From contig NZ_REBN01000208.1 of assembly GCF_007692705.1 (NCBI RefSeq), positions 1-40,641 on the forward strand: a stretch of 40,641 nt of DNA, written 5' to 3'. Both the position numbers and the translations under genes were made by a program. The notes beneath the pieces are model-generated. The model made no database searches. It was not told where the DNA came from and saw only the letters and a program-made list of their open reading frames with translations. Source of the DNA: Mongoliibacter sp. Its GTDB lineage: Bacteria > Bacteroidota > Bacteroidia > Cytophagales > Cyclobacteriaceae. Below are positions 34,068 to 40,641 of the stretch, piece by piece. The stretch's first letter is position 1; every line of letters begins with the position of its first letter.

Positions 34068-35066
34068 TTAAGATTTTGATGCTTTATCAGAAGTTATTTT
34101 GAAGAAAAATATCATGCATACTAATCCAGTGACAACAATAGTCAATACTTGACTGCTATGGATTATCACTGCAAAGATTTTTCCTTCTTCATTACTCAAG
34201 CCGTATGCCATCAAAATAAAAGCCACTAATGCATGAAAGGTCCCAATTCCACCTTGAACAGGTGCTACCATGCCAATACTTCCCATTACCATCACCATGA
34301 GTACTGACCCAAATGACAAACTGGCAGTGGAAGGTATTGCCCATGCTACAAATAGCATGGTAATGTAATATGTAATCCAAATAGCAGAAGAACTTGACCA
34401 GAATCCAGCTTGATTCTCTACTTTCTTCAAACTCATCAGGCCAAAAATGAGATCTCTCATAAAATGTCTGACTTTTTTGATTAATCCTGAATCCCTGTAT
34501 TTCTGGAAAATGAGATAGATAAATATCACTGCTATGATCCCTCCCCCAATTACCAATGGGAATGCTTCATAAACTTTTTCCAACAGACCTTCTATGGAAA
34601 CCAAATCTGAAATCAAATTTACAAAGAGTTTATTCTCCAGTAGGAAGGCCAGAAATATAGTAATTACCATAAACAAAAGGTCTATGGTCCTTTCCAAAAT
34701 AACAGTACCTATCAAAGTTCCCATTTGGTGGCCTTCCATCTTCGAAACTACGCCACATCTAGCGACCTCACCGGCTCTTGGCACCAAAAGATTAACAAGA
34801 TAACCTATCATCAATGCTATGAAGGACCTCTTGGTCCTAATAGTAGACTTCTCTGAGGCCTCTATCAGAAGTTTCCATCTCCAAGCCCTCAAGTAAAACC
34901 CCAAGAATGACACCAGAATTGAAGCCGCAATCCAGAGAAATGACGTCTCGCGCAAAGCATCAACAAGGCTCTGGAATTTGATGTCTTTATATAGAAACCA
35001 AAAAATCCAAATGGCTATGGCAAGTGACAACAATACCTGAATCCACTGCTTTTTGGTTAGTCTCAC
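34068..35066 (-). CDS. Lysylphosphatidylglycerol synthase TM-like flippase family protein
   Basis: This 332-residue protein has about eight membrane helices and the UPF0104/LPG_synthase_TM pattern, including YLRAWRWKLLIEA, LMIGYLVNLLVPRAGEVARC, TVILERTIDLLFM and GMVAPVQGGIGTFHALVAF. Relatives include the flippase half of MprF; there is no lysyltransferase domain here, so a lipid-flipping or membrane role is only inferred. The start is GTG at 35066, one base after the panD stop, showing tight coupling to pantothenate synthesis genes although no biochemical link is known. Confidence 0.9.
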   Translation of the reverse strand: MRLTKKQWIQVLLSLAIAIWIFWFLYKDIKFQSLVDALRETSFLWIAASILVSFLGFYLRAWRWKLLIEASEKSTIRTKRSFIALMIGYLVNLLVPRAGEVARCGVVSKMEGHQMGTLIGTVILERTIDLLFMVITIFLAFLLENKLFVNLISDLVSIEGLLEKVYEAFPLVIGGGIIAVIFIYLIFQKYRDSGLIKKVRHFMRDLIFGLMSLKKVENQAGFWSSSSAIWITYYITMLFVAWAIPSTASLSFGSVLMVMVMGSIGMVAPVQGGIGTFHALVAFILMAYGLSNEEGKIFAVIIHSSQVLTIVVTGLVCMIFFFKITSDKASKS

Positions 35067-35067
35067 T

Positions 35068-35415
35068 TTATATCAATTTATTATGGTCATCAGGAAAAAC
35101 AACAACAGGTTTGTGTTTCTTGGCTTCCTCAAAATCCATCGAGGCATATGAAATAAGAATTACGACGTCACCAACCTGCGCTTTTCTAGCTGCTGGCCCA
35201 TTAAGGCAGATCATTCCACTACCCCTATCGCCTTTAATGACATAGGTTTCCAGACGTTCACCATTATTAATATTGACAATCTGCACTTTTTCATTTTCAA
35301 TGATATTGGCAGCATCCATCAAATCTTCGTCGACAGTAATGCTCCCTACATAATGTAATTCGGCTTGGGTAATTTTTACCCTGTGGATTTTTGATTTAAG
35401 TACTTGGATATGCAT
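35068..35415 (-). CDS. panD: Aspartate 1-decarboxylase precursor
   Basis: PanD makes beta-alanine from aspartate for pantothenate synthesis. This 115-residue proenzyme is self-cleaved at Gly24-Ser25 in [10 protein letters not shown] to create the pyruvoyl cofactor; the site is intact. Other family features are [22 protein letters not shown], containing the conserved Tyr and the catalytic loop, and [11 protein letters not shown]. Its partner PanC is encoded 17 bases upstream in the same direction, so both arms of the last pantothenate step are made together. Confidence 0.97.
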   Translation of the reverse strand: MHIQVLKSKIHRVKITQAELHYVGSITVDEDLMDAANIIENEKVQIVNINNGERLETYVIKGDRGSGMICLNGPAARKAQVGDVVILISYASMDFEEAKKHKPVVVFPDDHNKLI

Positions 35416-35432
35416 GGGGTAGTATATTTCCT

Positions 35433-36281
35433 TTAATCTTCTGTTACTGTTATATTATCTATCAACCTTACTTTACCTATATAAGCGGCGATGCAGATCG
35501 AACTTGGAATAGTATGGTCAATCTTTTCAAGTTTGTCCATGGTATGGGAATTCACCAGTTCAAAATACTCAAGCTTGATGTCTTGGACGGTAAACTTCTC
35601 CTTGATTTCTTCACGGGTGCTTAACCAATCTTTGCCTGATAAAAGTTCTGACTTGCCAAAAGAAAGTGAATGGATAATAATCAAAGCCTTTTCTTTTTCT
35701 TTTTCTGAAAGCCTCATGTTTCTAGATGAAAGAGCCAAGCCACTTCCCTCTCTAACAGTAGGAAGTGATATTATTTTCACGTCCATGGACAGGTCAGCAA
35801 CCAACTGTCTGATGATAGCCACCTGCTGTAAATCTTTCTGTCCAAAGAATGCTATATGAGGCTTAACAATATTTAACAACTTAGCTACCACTATTCCTAC
35901 ACCACTAAAATGTCCCGGACGGAATTCACCCTCTAAGGTATTATCAAGCCCCTCGAAGAGCATTTTTAGACGGGGTTTATTTGGATAAATCTCCTCCAAT
36001 TCAGGCAAAAATAAATAGTCAACCCCGGTTTTATCCAATAATTCCATATCTTTATCCAAAGTCTGCGGATATTTCGCAAAGTCCTCTGCATTATTGAATT
36101 GTGTAGGATTTATAAAAATAGAAACCACAACATAATCAGAATATAATTTTGCTTTTTTTATCAAATCCAAATGACCATCGTGCAGAGCGCCCATAGTAGG
36201 TACAAATCCAATTGAAATTTGGTTATTTTTTAGAATAGAAAGTTCAGAATTGACCGCCTCTTTGGTTCGGAGGATTTTCAC
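35433..36281 (-). CDS. panC: Pantothenate synthetase (pantoate-beta-alanine ligase)
   Basis: This 282-residue ATP-dependent ligase joins pantoate and beta-alanine. The nucleotide-binding HxGH motif is His34-Asp-Gly-His37 in [14 protein letters not shown]; other family blocks are [47 protein letters not shown] and [11 protein letters not shown]. The start codon is GTG at 36281, giving [10 protein letters not shown], the usual start; no upstream in-frame ATG was seen close by. It leads a four-gene unit (panC, panD, flippase, metallopeptidase) behind a full-consensus promoter. Confidence 0.97.
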   Translation of the reverse strand: MKILRTKEAVNSELSILKNNQISIGFVPTMGALHDGHLDLIKKAKLYSDYVVVSIFINPTQFNNAEDFAKYPQTLDKDMELLDKTGVDYLFLPELEEIYPNKPRLKMLFEGLDNTLEGEFRPGHFSGVGIVVAKLLNIVKPHIAFFGQKDLQQVAIIRQLVADLSMDVKIISLPTVREGSGLALSSRNMRLSEKEKEKALIIIHSLSFGKSELLSGKDWLSTREEIKEKFTVQDIKLEYFELVNSHTMDKLEKIDHTIPSSICIAAYIGKVRLIDNITVTED

Positions 36282-36312
36282 CGTGTTGTATTTTAAGAAT
36301 GTAAAATAGAGG

Positions 36313-36341
36313 CAAAACTATATTATAATTCAGAATAACAA
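36313..36341 (-). promoter_or_regulatory. Promoter for the panC unit
   Basis: On the minus strand TTG (36341-36339) and TAGTTTTG (36320-36313) are separated by 18 bases, matching the Bacteroidota consensus in full. The -7 box lies 31 bases before the GTG at 36281. Its -33 end meets the upstream region of the divergent GT5-like gene's promoter. Confidence 0.65.
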
Positions 36342-36363
36342 TGGCTTTACCACATTTTTTTTG

Positions 36364-36371
36364 TAACTTTG
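36364..36371 (+). promoter_or_regulatory. -7 element (TAACTTTG) for the GT5-like/DUF4270 genes
   Basis: An exact TAnnTTTG match lies 35 bases before the ATG at 36407. The -33 position (around 36341, ATG instead of TTG) is poor. Its location favours the 36407 start over an upstream ATG at 36341. Confidence 0.5.
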
Positions 36372-36406
36372 TACGTATTTTATTCCTAAACAAAAATCAA
36401 CAAGAT

Positions 36407-37219
36407 ATGTCCAAACTCCGTATCCTCTACGTTGCAAGTGAAATCAATCCTTTTCTAGAAACTTCTGAAGTTGCAAACTTCGTAAGAGCATTGCCTCAGG
36501 CCATGCAGGAAAAAGGAATGGAAATCCGCATCCTTGTCCCGAGATTTGGATTAATTAACGAAAGAAAAAACAGACTTCATGAGGTAGTCAGACTTTCTGG
36601 GATTAATATTGCAGTCGGAGAAGAAGAGAAGCCGCTGATTATAAAGGTAGCTTCAATTCCAAACGCAAAACTTCAGGTTTACTTCATCGACAATGAAGAC
36701 TATTTCCAGAGAAAAAGCGTTTTCCATGACAAGCAGGAAAAATTCTACGAAGATAATGACGAAAGAGCCATTTTCTTTTGTAAAGGAGTGATTGAAACTG
36801 TCAAAAAACTGGGTTGGGCCCCAGATGTGGTGCATTGCAATGACTGGATGACCAGTTTGATTCCAATGTATCTCAAAACAACCTACAAAAACGAACCCTT
36901 ATTTAAGGATACAAAATCTGTATTTGCAATCTACAATACAGGTTTTACCCATAAGTTTGGAGATGATTTGTTGGAAAAAGTGAAAATGGTTGACATTGAT
37001 GATGCCATTCTTGCTCCCCTCAAATCAAAAGACTACGAAGGTTTCCTTAAAATAGGAATGGAATATGCCGATGTAGTCATCAAGAGCGACGAAATATCAG
37101 AAAACCTAAGCAAACTCATAGAAGAGTGCTCTAAAGACAAGAAGTGTGAGATTAACAGCGAAGAAGACGAACAACTTTTTGAAAGTTACTATAACATCTA
37201 TACTGACCTGGCCGGCTAA
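36407..37219 (+). CDS. Truncated GT5 glycogen/starch-synthase-like protein (N-terminal domain only)
   Basis: This 270-residue protein matches only the N-terminal Rossmann domain of GT5 glycogen synthases (usually about 480 residues). The opening LRILYVASEINPFLETSEVA aligns with the GlgA start, but the ADP-glucose-binding KTGG is replaced by Glu18-Thr-Ser-Glu21. A DVVHCNDWMTSLIP block, the GT5 'HxHDW' region, is present at about 141-154, and the C-terminal nucleotide-binding half is absent. It is likely not a competent glycogen synthase and may bind a sugar or partner. The ATG at 36407 is chosen over 36341 because of the -7 element at 36364. The DUF4270 gene overlaps its 3' end. Confidence 0.85.
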   Translation: MSKLRILYVASEINPFLETSEVANFVRALPQAMQEKGMEIRILVPRFGLINERKNRLHEVVRLSGINIAVGEEEKPLIIKVASIPNAKLQVYFIDNEDYFQRKSVFHDKQEKFYEDNDERAIFFCKGVIETVKKLGWAPDVVHCNDWMTSLIPMYLKTTYKNEPLFKDTKSVFAIYNTGFTHKFGDDLLEKVKMVDIDDAILAPLKSKDYEGFLKIGMEYADVVIKSDEISENLSKLIEECSKDKKCEINSEEDEQLFESYYNIYTDLAG

Positions 37220-38543
37220 GCTGGCTCTAGGTCTGTTCATTTCAATTATCATTGCGAGTTCCTGTGCAGATCCTTCCACCATTGGGTTGGAATTGGATCC
37301 CAATAACAATCAGATTGGGGTTTCCTTCGTGGAAATCCCTTTATCTGCTTCTGTTGTTCTGCAGGACTCTTTTAGCACCATCAACTCCAACAACTTGATT
37401 TTCGGAAATGATGAAAGTGATTTTTTCGGTAAAACAGAGGCCCGTTCTTACACGAGATTATTTTTCAACCGCGAAATTCCAAGACCAGCAAATGATGCTG
37501 TTTTGGATTCCGTCAGATTTAATTTTAACGTCAGGACTGTATTGGCAGATGAGCACAGTACGGAAAAGACTATAAGGGTCCATAAACTTGAGGAGCAGAT
37601 AAGAGACATTGTATATTATAATTTTAATTCCCTGAATTTTGAATCTGAACCTTTCTTAGAGGCAAAAATCGACTTCTCAGAAAGAAGAGATACGATTATC
37701 AGTGTCAAAGACGAAAGTGATTTCACAAAAAAAATATTCGAAGACTTAAAAGAAGGCTCCGCATTCCAGGATGTTTTCACCTTTAGAGAATATTTGGCAG
37801 GAATCGTATTCACAGGAAATGAAGATGAAAATGTATCTATGACACTTCGCCCTGGAAATAACACAGGAATGGTATTTTTTTACAGAAATACTGGTGATAC
37901 TGTATCAAGAGCTTATCCTATAGCTACCGGTGTCAACAATAATGTAGCTAGACATTTCAATCAAATTGACCGAAATCCTGAAGGGACACCATCAGCTGGT
38001 TTGATTGAACCATGGAAAGCATTTGACCTAGATGGGAAAGCAGGGTCAATGAACAATACAGGAATACTTGTAAGACTTGATATGAGTCCTTTGGATGCCT
38101 TTTTGGATACCTTGGAAAATGTAACATTCAACCGTGCATCACTTGAAGTAGGTCCCGTTTTGAATGCTACAGATACCCGAAGACCTCCTCAATTGCATAC
38201 TATGTATTTTACCAATGAGACCAATCGGGTGCTACTACGAAATGATGGGAGGCCTATGGCTGTACATCCGGATAACTTCCCACAAGTAGATCCTGAAACG
38301 GATGAACCTATCTGGTCTGAAACGCCCGCATATTTGGCTTTTGACGCAGAATCACAGATTTATACGCAAATGATCACATCTCATATCAATGCGCTGTATA
38401 GGAGGAAATTTCAAAGAAGAGACTTCTTGCTGTACCCTATCGTTGGAAACAATGATGACTATAGACAATCTTTAAGGAGTTATATTTTCAATTCAAACGA
38501 TGTGAAACTTAAGATTTACTACTCTACCACCAGGGTTTTGTAA
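37146..38543 (+). CDS. DUF4270 family lipoprotein
   Basis: This protein of up to 465 residues has a lipoprotein signal with Cys40 (from the GTG) in IIIASSCADPS, followed by GLELDPNNNQIGVSFVEIPL, the typical start of mature DUF4270 proteins, and a beta-rich remainder ending LKIYYSTTRVL. DUF4270 is a Bacteroidota family of unknown function, expected at the outer membrane. No ATG precedes the signal: GTG at 37146 overlaps the preceding gene by 74 bases, TTG at 37179 by 41. A terminator follows the gene, 23 bases after its stop. Confidence 0.87.
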   Translation: MRLTAKKTNNFLKVTITSILTWPAKLALGLFISIIIASSCADPSTIGLELDPNNNQIGVSFVEIPLSASVVLQDSFSTINSNNLIFGNDESDFFGKTEARSYTRLFFNREIPRPANDAVLDSVRFNFNVRTVLADEHSTEKTIRVHKLEEQIRDIVYYNFNSLNFESEPFLEAKIDFSERRDTIISVKDESDFTKKIFEDLKEGSAFQDVFTFREYLAGIVFTGNEDENVSMTLRPGNNTGMVFFYRNTGDTVSRAYPIATGVNNNVARHFNQIDRNPEGTPSAGLIEPWKAFDLDGKAGSMNNTGILVRLDMSPLDAFLDTLENVTFNRASLEVGPVLNATDTRRPPQLHTMYFTNETNRVLLRNDGRPMAVHPDNFPQVDPETDEPIWSETPAYLAFDAESQIYTQMITSHINALYRRKFQRRDFLLYPIVGNNDDYRQSLRSYIFNSNDVKLKIYYSTTRVL

Positions 38544-38566
38544 ATTCACTTTATTCACTGAAGTCT

Positions 38567-38617
38567 AACAGTCCGAGGTCCAAATTTTAAAAAAGTGGAT
38601 TTATCGGACTGTTTTTT
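38567..38617 (+). terminator. Terminator after the DUF4270 gene
   Basis: A 10-bp outer stem (AACAGTCCGA / TCGGACTGTT) encloses a large loop with a possible inner GTCCA/TGGAT pairing and is followed by a T run to 38617. It lies 23 bases after the DUF4270 stop and separates that gene from glmS. Confidence 0.75.
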
Positions 38618-38647
38618 GTTAGGTTAAATAAAAAAACTTTAGATTTG
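38616..38647 (+). promoter_or_regulatory. Promoter for glmS
   Basis: TTG at 38616-38618 and the exact -7 box TAGATTTG (38640-38647) are separated by 21 bases. The TTG is the end of the preceding terminator's T run. The -7 box lies 19 bases before the glmS ATG, leaving a leader of roughly a dozen bases, too short for a riboswitch or ribozyme. Confidence 0.6.
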
Positions 38648-38666
38648 ATTTTCAAAATTTTTACTT

Positions 38667-40508
38667 ATGTGTGGAATTGTTGCATATGTTGGGAAGCAGG
38701 ACGCCTTACCCATTATCATTAAAGGATTAAAAAGATTAGAGTACCGTGGTTATGACAGTGCCGGTGTTGCATTGCTAAGCACTAACGGACTTGGGGTATA
38801 CAAAAAGAAAGGTAAAGTCTCCGAGTTGGAAAATCACCTCCTGACTCAGGTCAACCTTGAATCCAAGATCGGAATAGGTCATACGCGTTGGGCAACACAT
38901 GGTGAACCCAATGATGTCAATGCGCACCCTCATTATTCAGCCAATGAAAAGTTTGCCATGATCCATAATGGCATCATTGAGAATTATGATGTCCTCAAAA
39001 CCGATTTGATCAATAAAGGTTATCAATTTCATTCTGAAACAGACTCAGAAGTCTTTATCAAATTCATTGAAGATATCTACAATAATAATGACTGCAGCCT
39101 TGAAGAGGCGGTGAGACTGGCTTTACATAAAGTAGTAGGCGCTTATGCTATCGTTTTGATGAATAAGGAAGAGCCTGATACATTGATTGCTGCAAGAAAG
39201 GGTTCTCCACTTGTCATTGGTGTAGGTGATGGGGAATACTTCCTTGCCTCCGATGCAACCCCTATCATTGAATACACCAATCAGGTGGTTTACCTGGATG
39301 ATTATGAAATTGCAGTCATCAGGGATAACAAGCTACAAATCAAAACTATTGAGAACGTAGAAACCAATCCTTATATCAACCAATTGGAAATGGAGTTGGA
39401 AGCCATAGAAAAAGGTGGTTACGAGCACTTCATGCTGAAAGAAATCAACGAGCAGCCAAGATCCATTGCCGATTGTATGAGAGGTAGACTGGATGCCAAA
39501 AATGGAAGGCTTGTTCTCGGAGGGCTCCGCGACTACATGAATAAGTTTCAGAACGCAGACCGTATTATCATCACGGCCTGTGGGACTTCATGGCATGCCG
39601 GATTGGTAGCAGAATATTTGTTTGAGGAATTTGCCAGAATTCCAGTTGAGGTGGAGTACGCATCTGAGTTCCGGTACAGAAACCCAGTAATCAGCGATAA
39701 AGACTTTATCATTGCGATCTCCCAATCCGGAGAAACTGCTGATACCCTTGCTGCCATTGAGTTGGCAAAATCAAAAGGAGCAACCATTTTTGGGGTCTGT
39801 AATGTAGTAGGATCCTCTATTCCAAGAACAACCCACGCTGGATCGTATACCCATGCAGGACCGGAAATCGGTGTGGCCTCCACGAAAGCCTTTACTGCTC
39901 AGATTTCAGTACTGACCATGATGGCACTGAAATTAGGATACAAAAGAGGTACTTTGTCTGAGAGCAGGTACATGCAACTTTTAGGAGAGTTGGAAACAAT
40001 CCCATCCAAAGTAGAAAGGGCACTCAAACTTAATGATAAGGTTAGAGAAATTGCCAAAGAATACAAGGACGCAAGAAACTTCCTTTACCTAGGCCGAGGA
40101 TACAACTTCCCGGTAGCCTTAGAAGGAGCATTAAAACTGAAGGAAATCTCCTACATCCATGCTGAAGGTTACCCTGCTGCAGAGATGAAGCACGGACCAA
40201 TTGCATTGATTGATGAAGAAATGCCTGTGGTTTTTATTGCCACCAAGGATTCTTCTTATGAAAAGGTAGTTTCCAATATTCAGGAAGTCAAAGCAAGAAA
40301 AGGTAAAATCATCGCTGTGGTCACTGAAGGAGATACAGTCGTTAAAAATATGGCTGATCACGTCATTGAAATCCCAGCTACAGAAGAAGCCTTTGTTCCT
40401 TTGATTGCTGTTGTACCATTGCAACAACTTTCTTATCACATTGCCGTCATGAGAGGCTGTAATGTGGATCAACCGAGAAACTTGGCGAAGTCAGTAACAG
40501 TAGAGTAG
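38667..40508 (+). CDS. glmS: Glutamine-fructose-6-phosphate aminotransferase (isomerizing)
   Basis: GlmS makes glucosamine-6-phosphate, the entry step to UDP-GlcNAc for peptidoglycan and lipopolysaccharide. The 613-residue protein is full length. It begins MCGIVAYVG, with Cys2 becoming the N-terminal nucleophile after Met removal, and shows GIGHTRWATHG and SETDSEVF in the glutaminase domain (about 2-240). The linker EIEKGGYEH-type AIEKGGYEHFMLKEI and two SIS sugar-isomerase domains follow (about 290-600), including TACGTSWHAG, ISQSGETADT and the C-terminal DQPRNLAKSVTVE. It has its own promoter and is separated from the DUF4270 gene by a terminator. Confidence 0.98.
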   Translation: MCGIVAYVGKQDALPIIIKGLKRLEYRGYDSAGVALLSTNGLGVYKKKGKVSELENHLLTQVNLESKIGIGHTRWATHGEPNDVNAHPHYSANEKFAMIHNGIIENYDVLKTDLINKGYQFHSETDSEVFIKFIEDIYNNNDCSLEEAVRLALHKVVGAYAIVLMNKEEPDTLIAARKGSPLVIGVGDGEYFLASDATPIIEYTNQVVYLDDYEIAVIRDNKLQIKTIENVETNPYINQLEMELEAIEKGGYEHFMLKEINEQPRSIADCMRGRLDAKNGRLVLGGLRDYMNKFQNADRIIITACGTSWHAGLVAEYLFEEFARIPVEVEYASEFRYRNPVISDKDFIIAISQSGETADTLAAIELAKSKGATIFGVCNVVGSSIPRTTHAGSYTHAGPEIGVASTKAFTAQISVLTMMALKLGYKRGTLSESRYMQLLGELETIPSKVERALKLNDKVREIAKEYKDARNFLYLGRGYNFPVALEGALKLKEISYIHAEGYPAAEMKHGPIALIDEEMPVVFIATKDSSYEKVVSNIQEVKARKGKIIAVVTEGDTVVKNMADHVIEIPATEEAFVPLIAVVPLQQLSYHIAVMRGCNVDQPRNLAKSVTVE

Positions 40509-40540
40509 TATTTCACCATAGGGGTACAGCTTTTTCAATG

Positions 40541-40592
40541 TGCCTCTGTGGTTATTCTATTTTCACCACAAAGACACAAAGTACACAGAGAT
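40541..40592. repeat. Inverted/tandem repeat element rich in CACAAAGA units
   Basis: The arm CTCTGTG (40544-40550) pairs with CACAGAG (40584-40590), and an inner TGTGGT pairs with ACCACA. Between them CACAAAGA, CACAAAGT and CACAGAGA form three degenerate units of about nine bases. This style of dispersed intergenic repeat recurs in many bacterial genomes. It lies 32 bases after the glmS stop; the remaining sequence to the window end holds no supported gene. Confidence 0.5.
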
Positions 40593-40641
40593 TCTCCTGA
40601 AAAATATCATTCCAAAATATTTACTAAGTTATTTTCTTTTT

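Noticed and set aside
38544-38666. glmS ribozyme or riboswitch in front of glmS
   Set aside because: The space is occupied by a terminator and a consensus promoter, leaving a leader of about a dozen bases; no ribozyme core is present and this element belongs mainly to Firmicutes.
1-40641. Mobile elements, CRISPR arrays, tRNA or rRNA genes
   Set aside because: No transposase, integrase, spaced direct repeats, cloverleaf or rRNA-like sequence was seen in reading both strands.

Overview
The window is an AT-rich, gene-dense chromosomal segment of a Bacteroidota bacterium. It is probably in the Cytophagales and most likely Cyclobacteriaceae-like (Algoriphagus/Belliella type). The lineage call rests on the complete gldKLMN core of the type IX secretion (T9SS)/gliding machinery with a PorP/SprF protein and SprE/PorW, on families largely restricted to this phylum (DUF4271, DUF4270, the short GT5 'glycogen synthase'), on scarce Shine-Dalgarno sequences, and on repeated matches to the Bacteroidota promoter TTG-N16-21-TAnnTTTG. 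I see no rRNA, tRNA, CRISPR array, insertion sequence, prophage or integrase. This looks like core chromosome rather than an island. No gap between genes exceeds 300 bases.

Region 1 (1-5223, minus strand): a transcription unit reading M23 endopeptidase, bactofilin, AtpZ, an unassigned four-helix membrane protein, then ATP synthase atpB-atpE-atpF-atpH-atpA, with atpA cut by the window edge. Cell-shape genes therefore lead the ATP synthase operon. A strong hairpin lies between atpE and atpF.

Region 2 (5317-12118, plus): SprE/PorW lipoprotein, a class A penicillin-binding protein and, behind a terminator, uvrC. uvrC converges on region 3 at a bidirectional terminator that contains its stop codon.

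Region 3 (12145-21400, minus): an Omp85/TamA-like outer membrane protein, DUF4271 membrane protein, HemD, PorP/SprF, then gldK-gldL-gldM-gldN. Together with sprE this gives six T9SS/gliding genes within about 12 kb: the inner-membrane motor (GldLM), the outer-membrane-associated ring (GldKN), a PorP/SprF protein and the SprE lipoprotein.

Region 4 (21449-30910, mostly plus): hemW and a DciA/DUF721 protein; a converging DUF4197 lipoprotein; a partner-switching cassette (8-TM GAF-PP2C phosphatase, STAS antagonist, RsbW-like kinase) with no sigma factor nearby; and three overlapping SurA-like periplasmic chaperone genes, the middle one lacking a parvulin domain.

Region 5 (31020-36281, minus): an AraC-type regulator, an acyl-CoA dehydrogenase, and a panC-panD-flippase-metallopeptidase unit. 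Promoter and terminator can be drawn for each unit. Region 6 (36407-40641, plus): a truncated GT5 glycogen-synthase-like protein, a DUF4270 lipoprotein, glmS, and an inverted-repeat element at the right edge.

The shared theme is the cell envelope: peptidoglycan precursor supply (GlmS), synthesis (PBP1A) and remodelling (M23 plus bactofilin), outer-membrane protein folding (SurA-like trio, Omp85) and protein export (T9SS). The least understood pieces are the sigma-less partner-switching module, the short GT5/DUF4270 pair, the extra membrane protein in the ATP synthase operon, and DUF4271 beside HemD.
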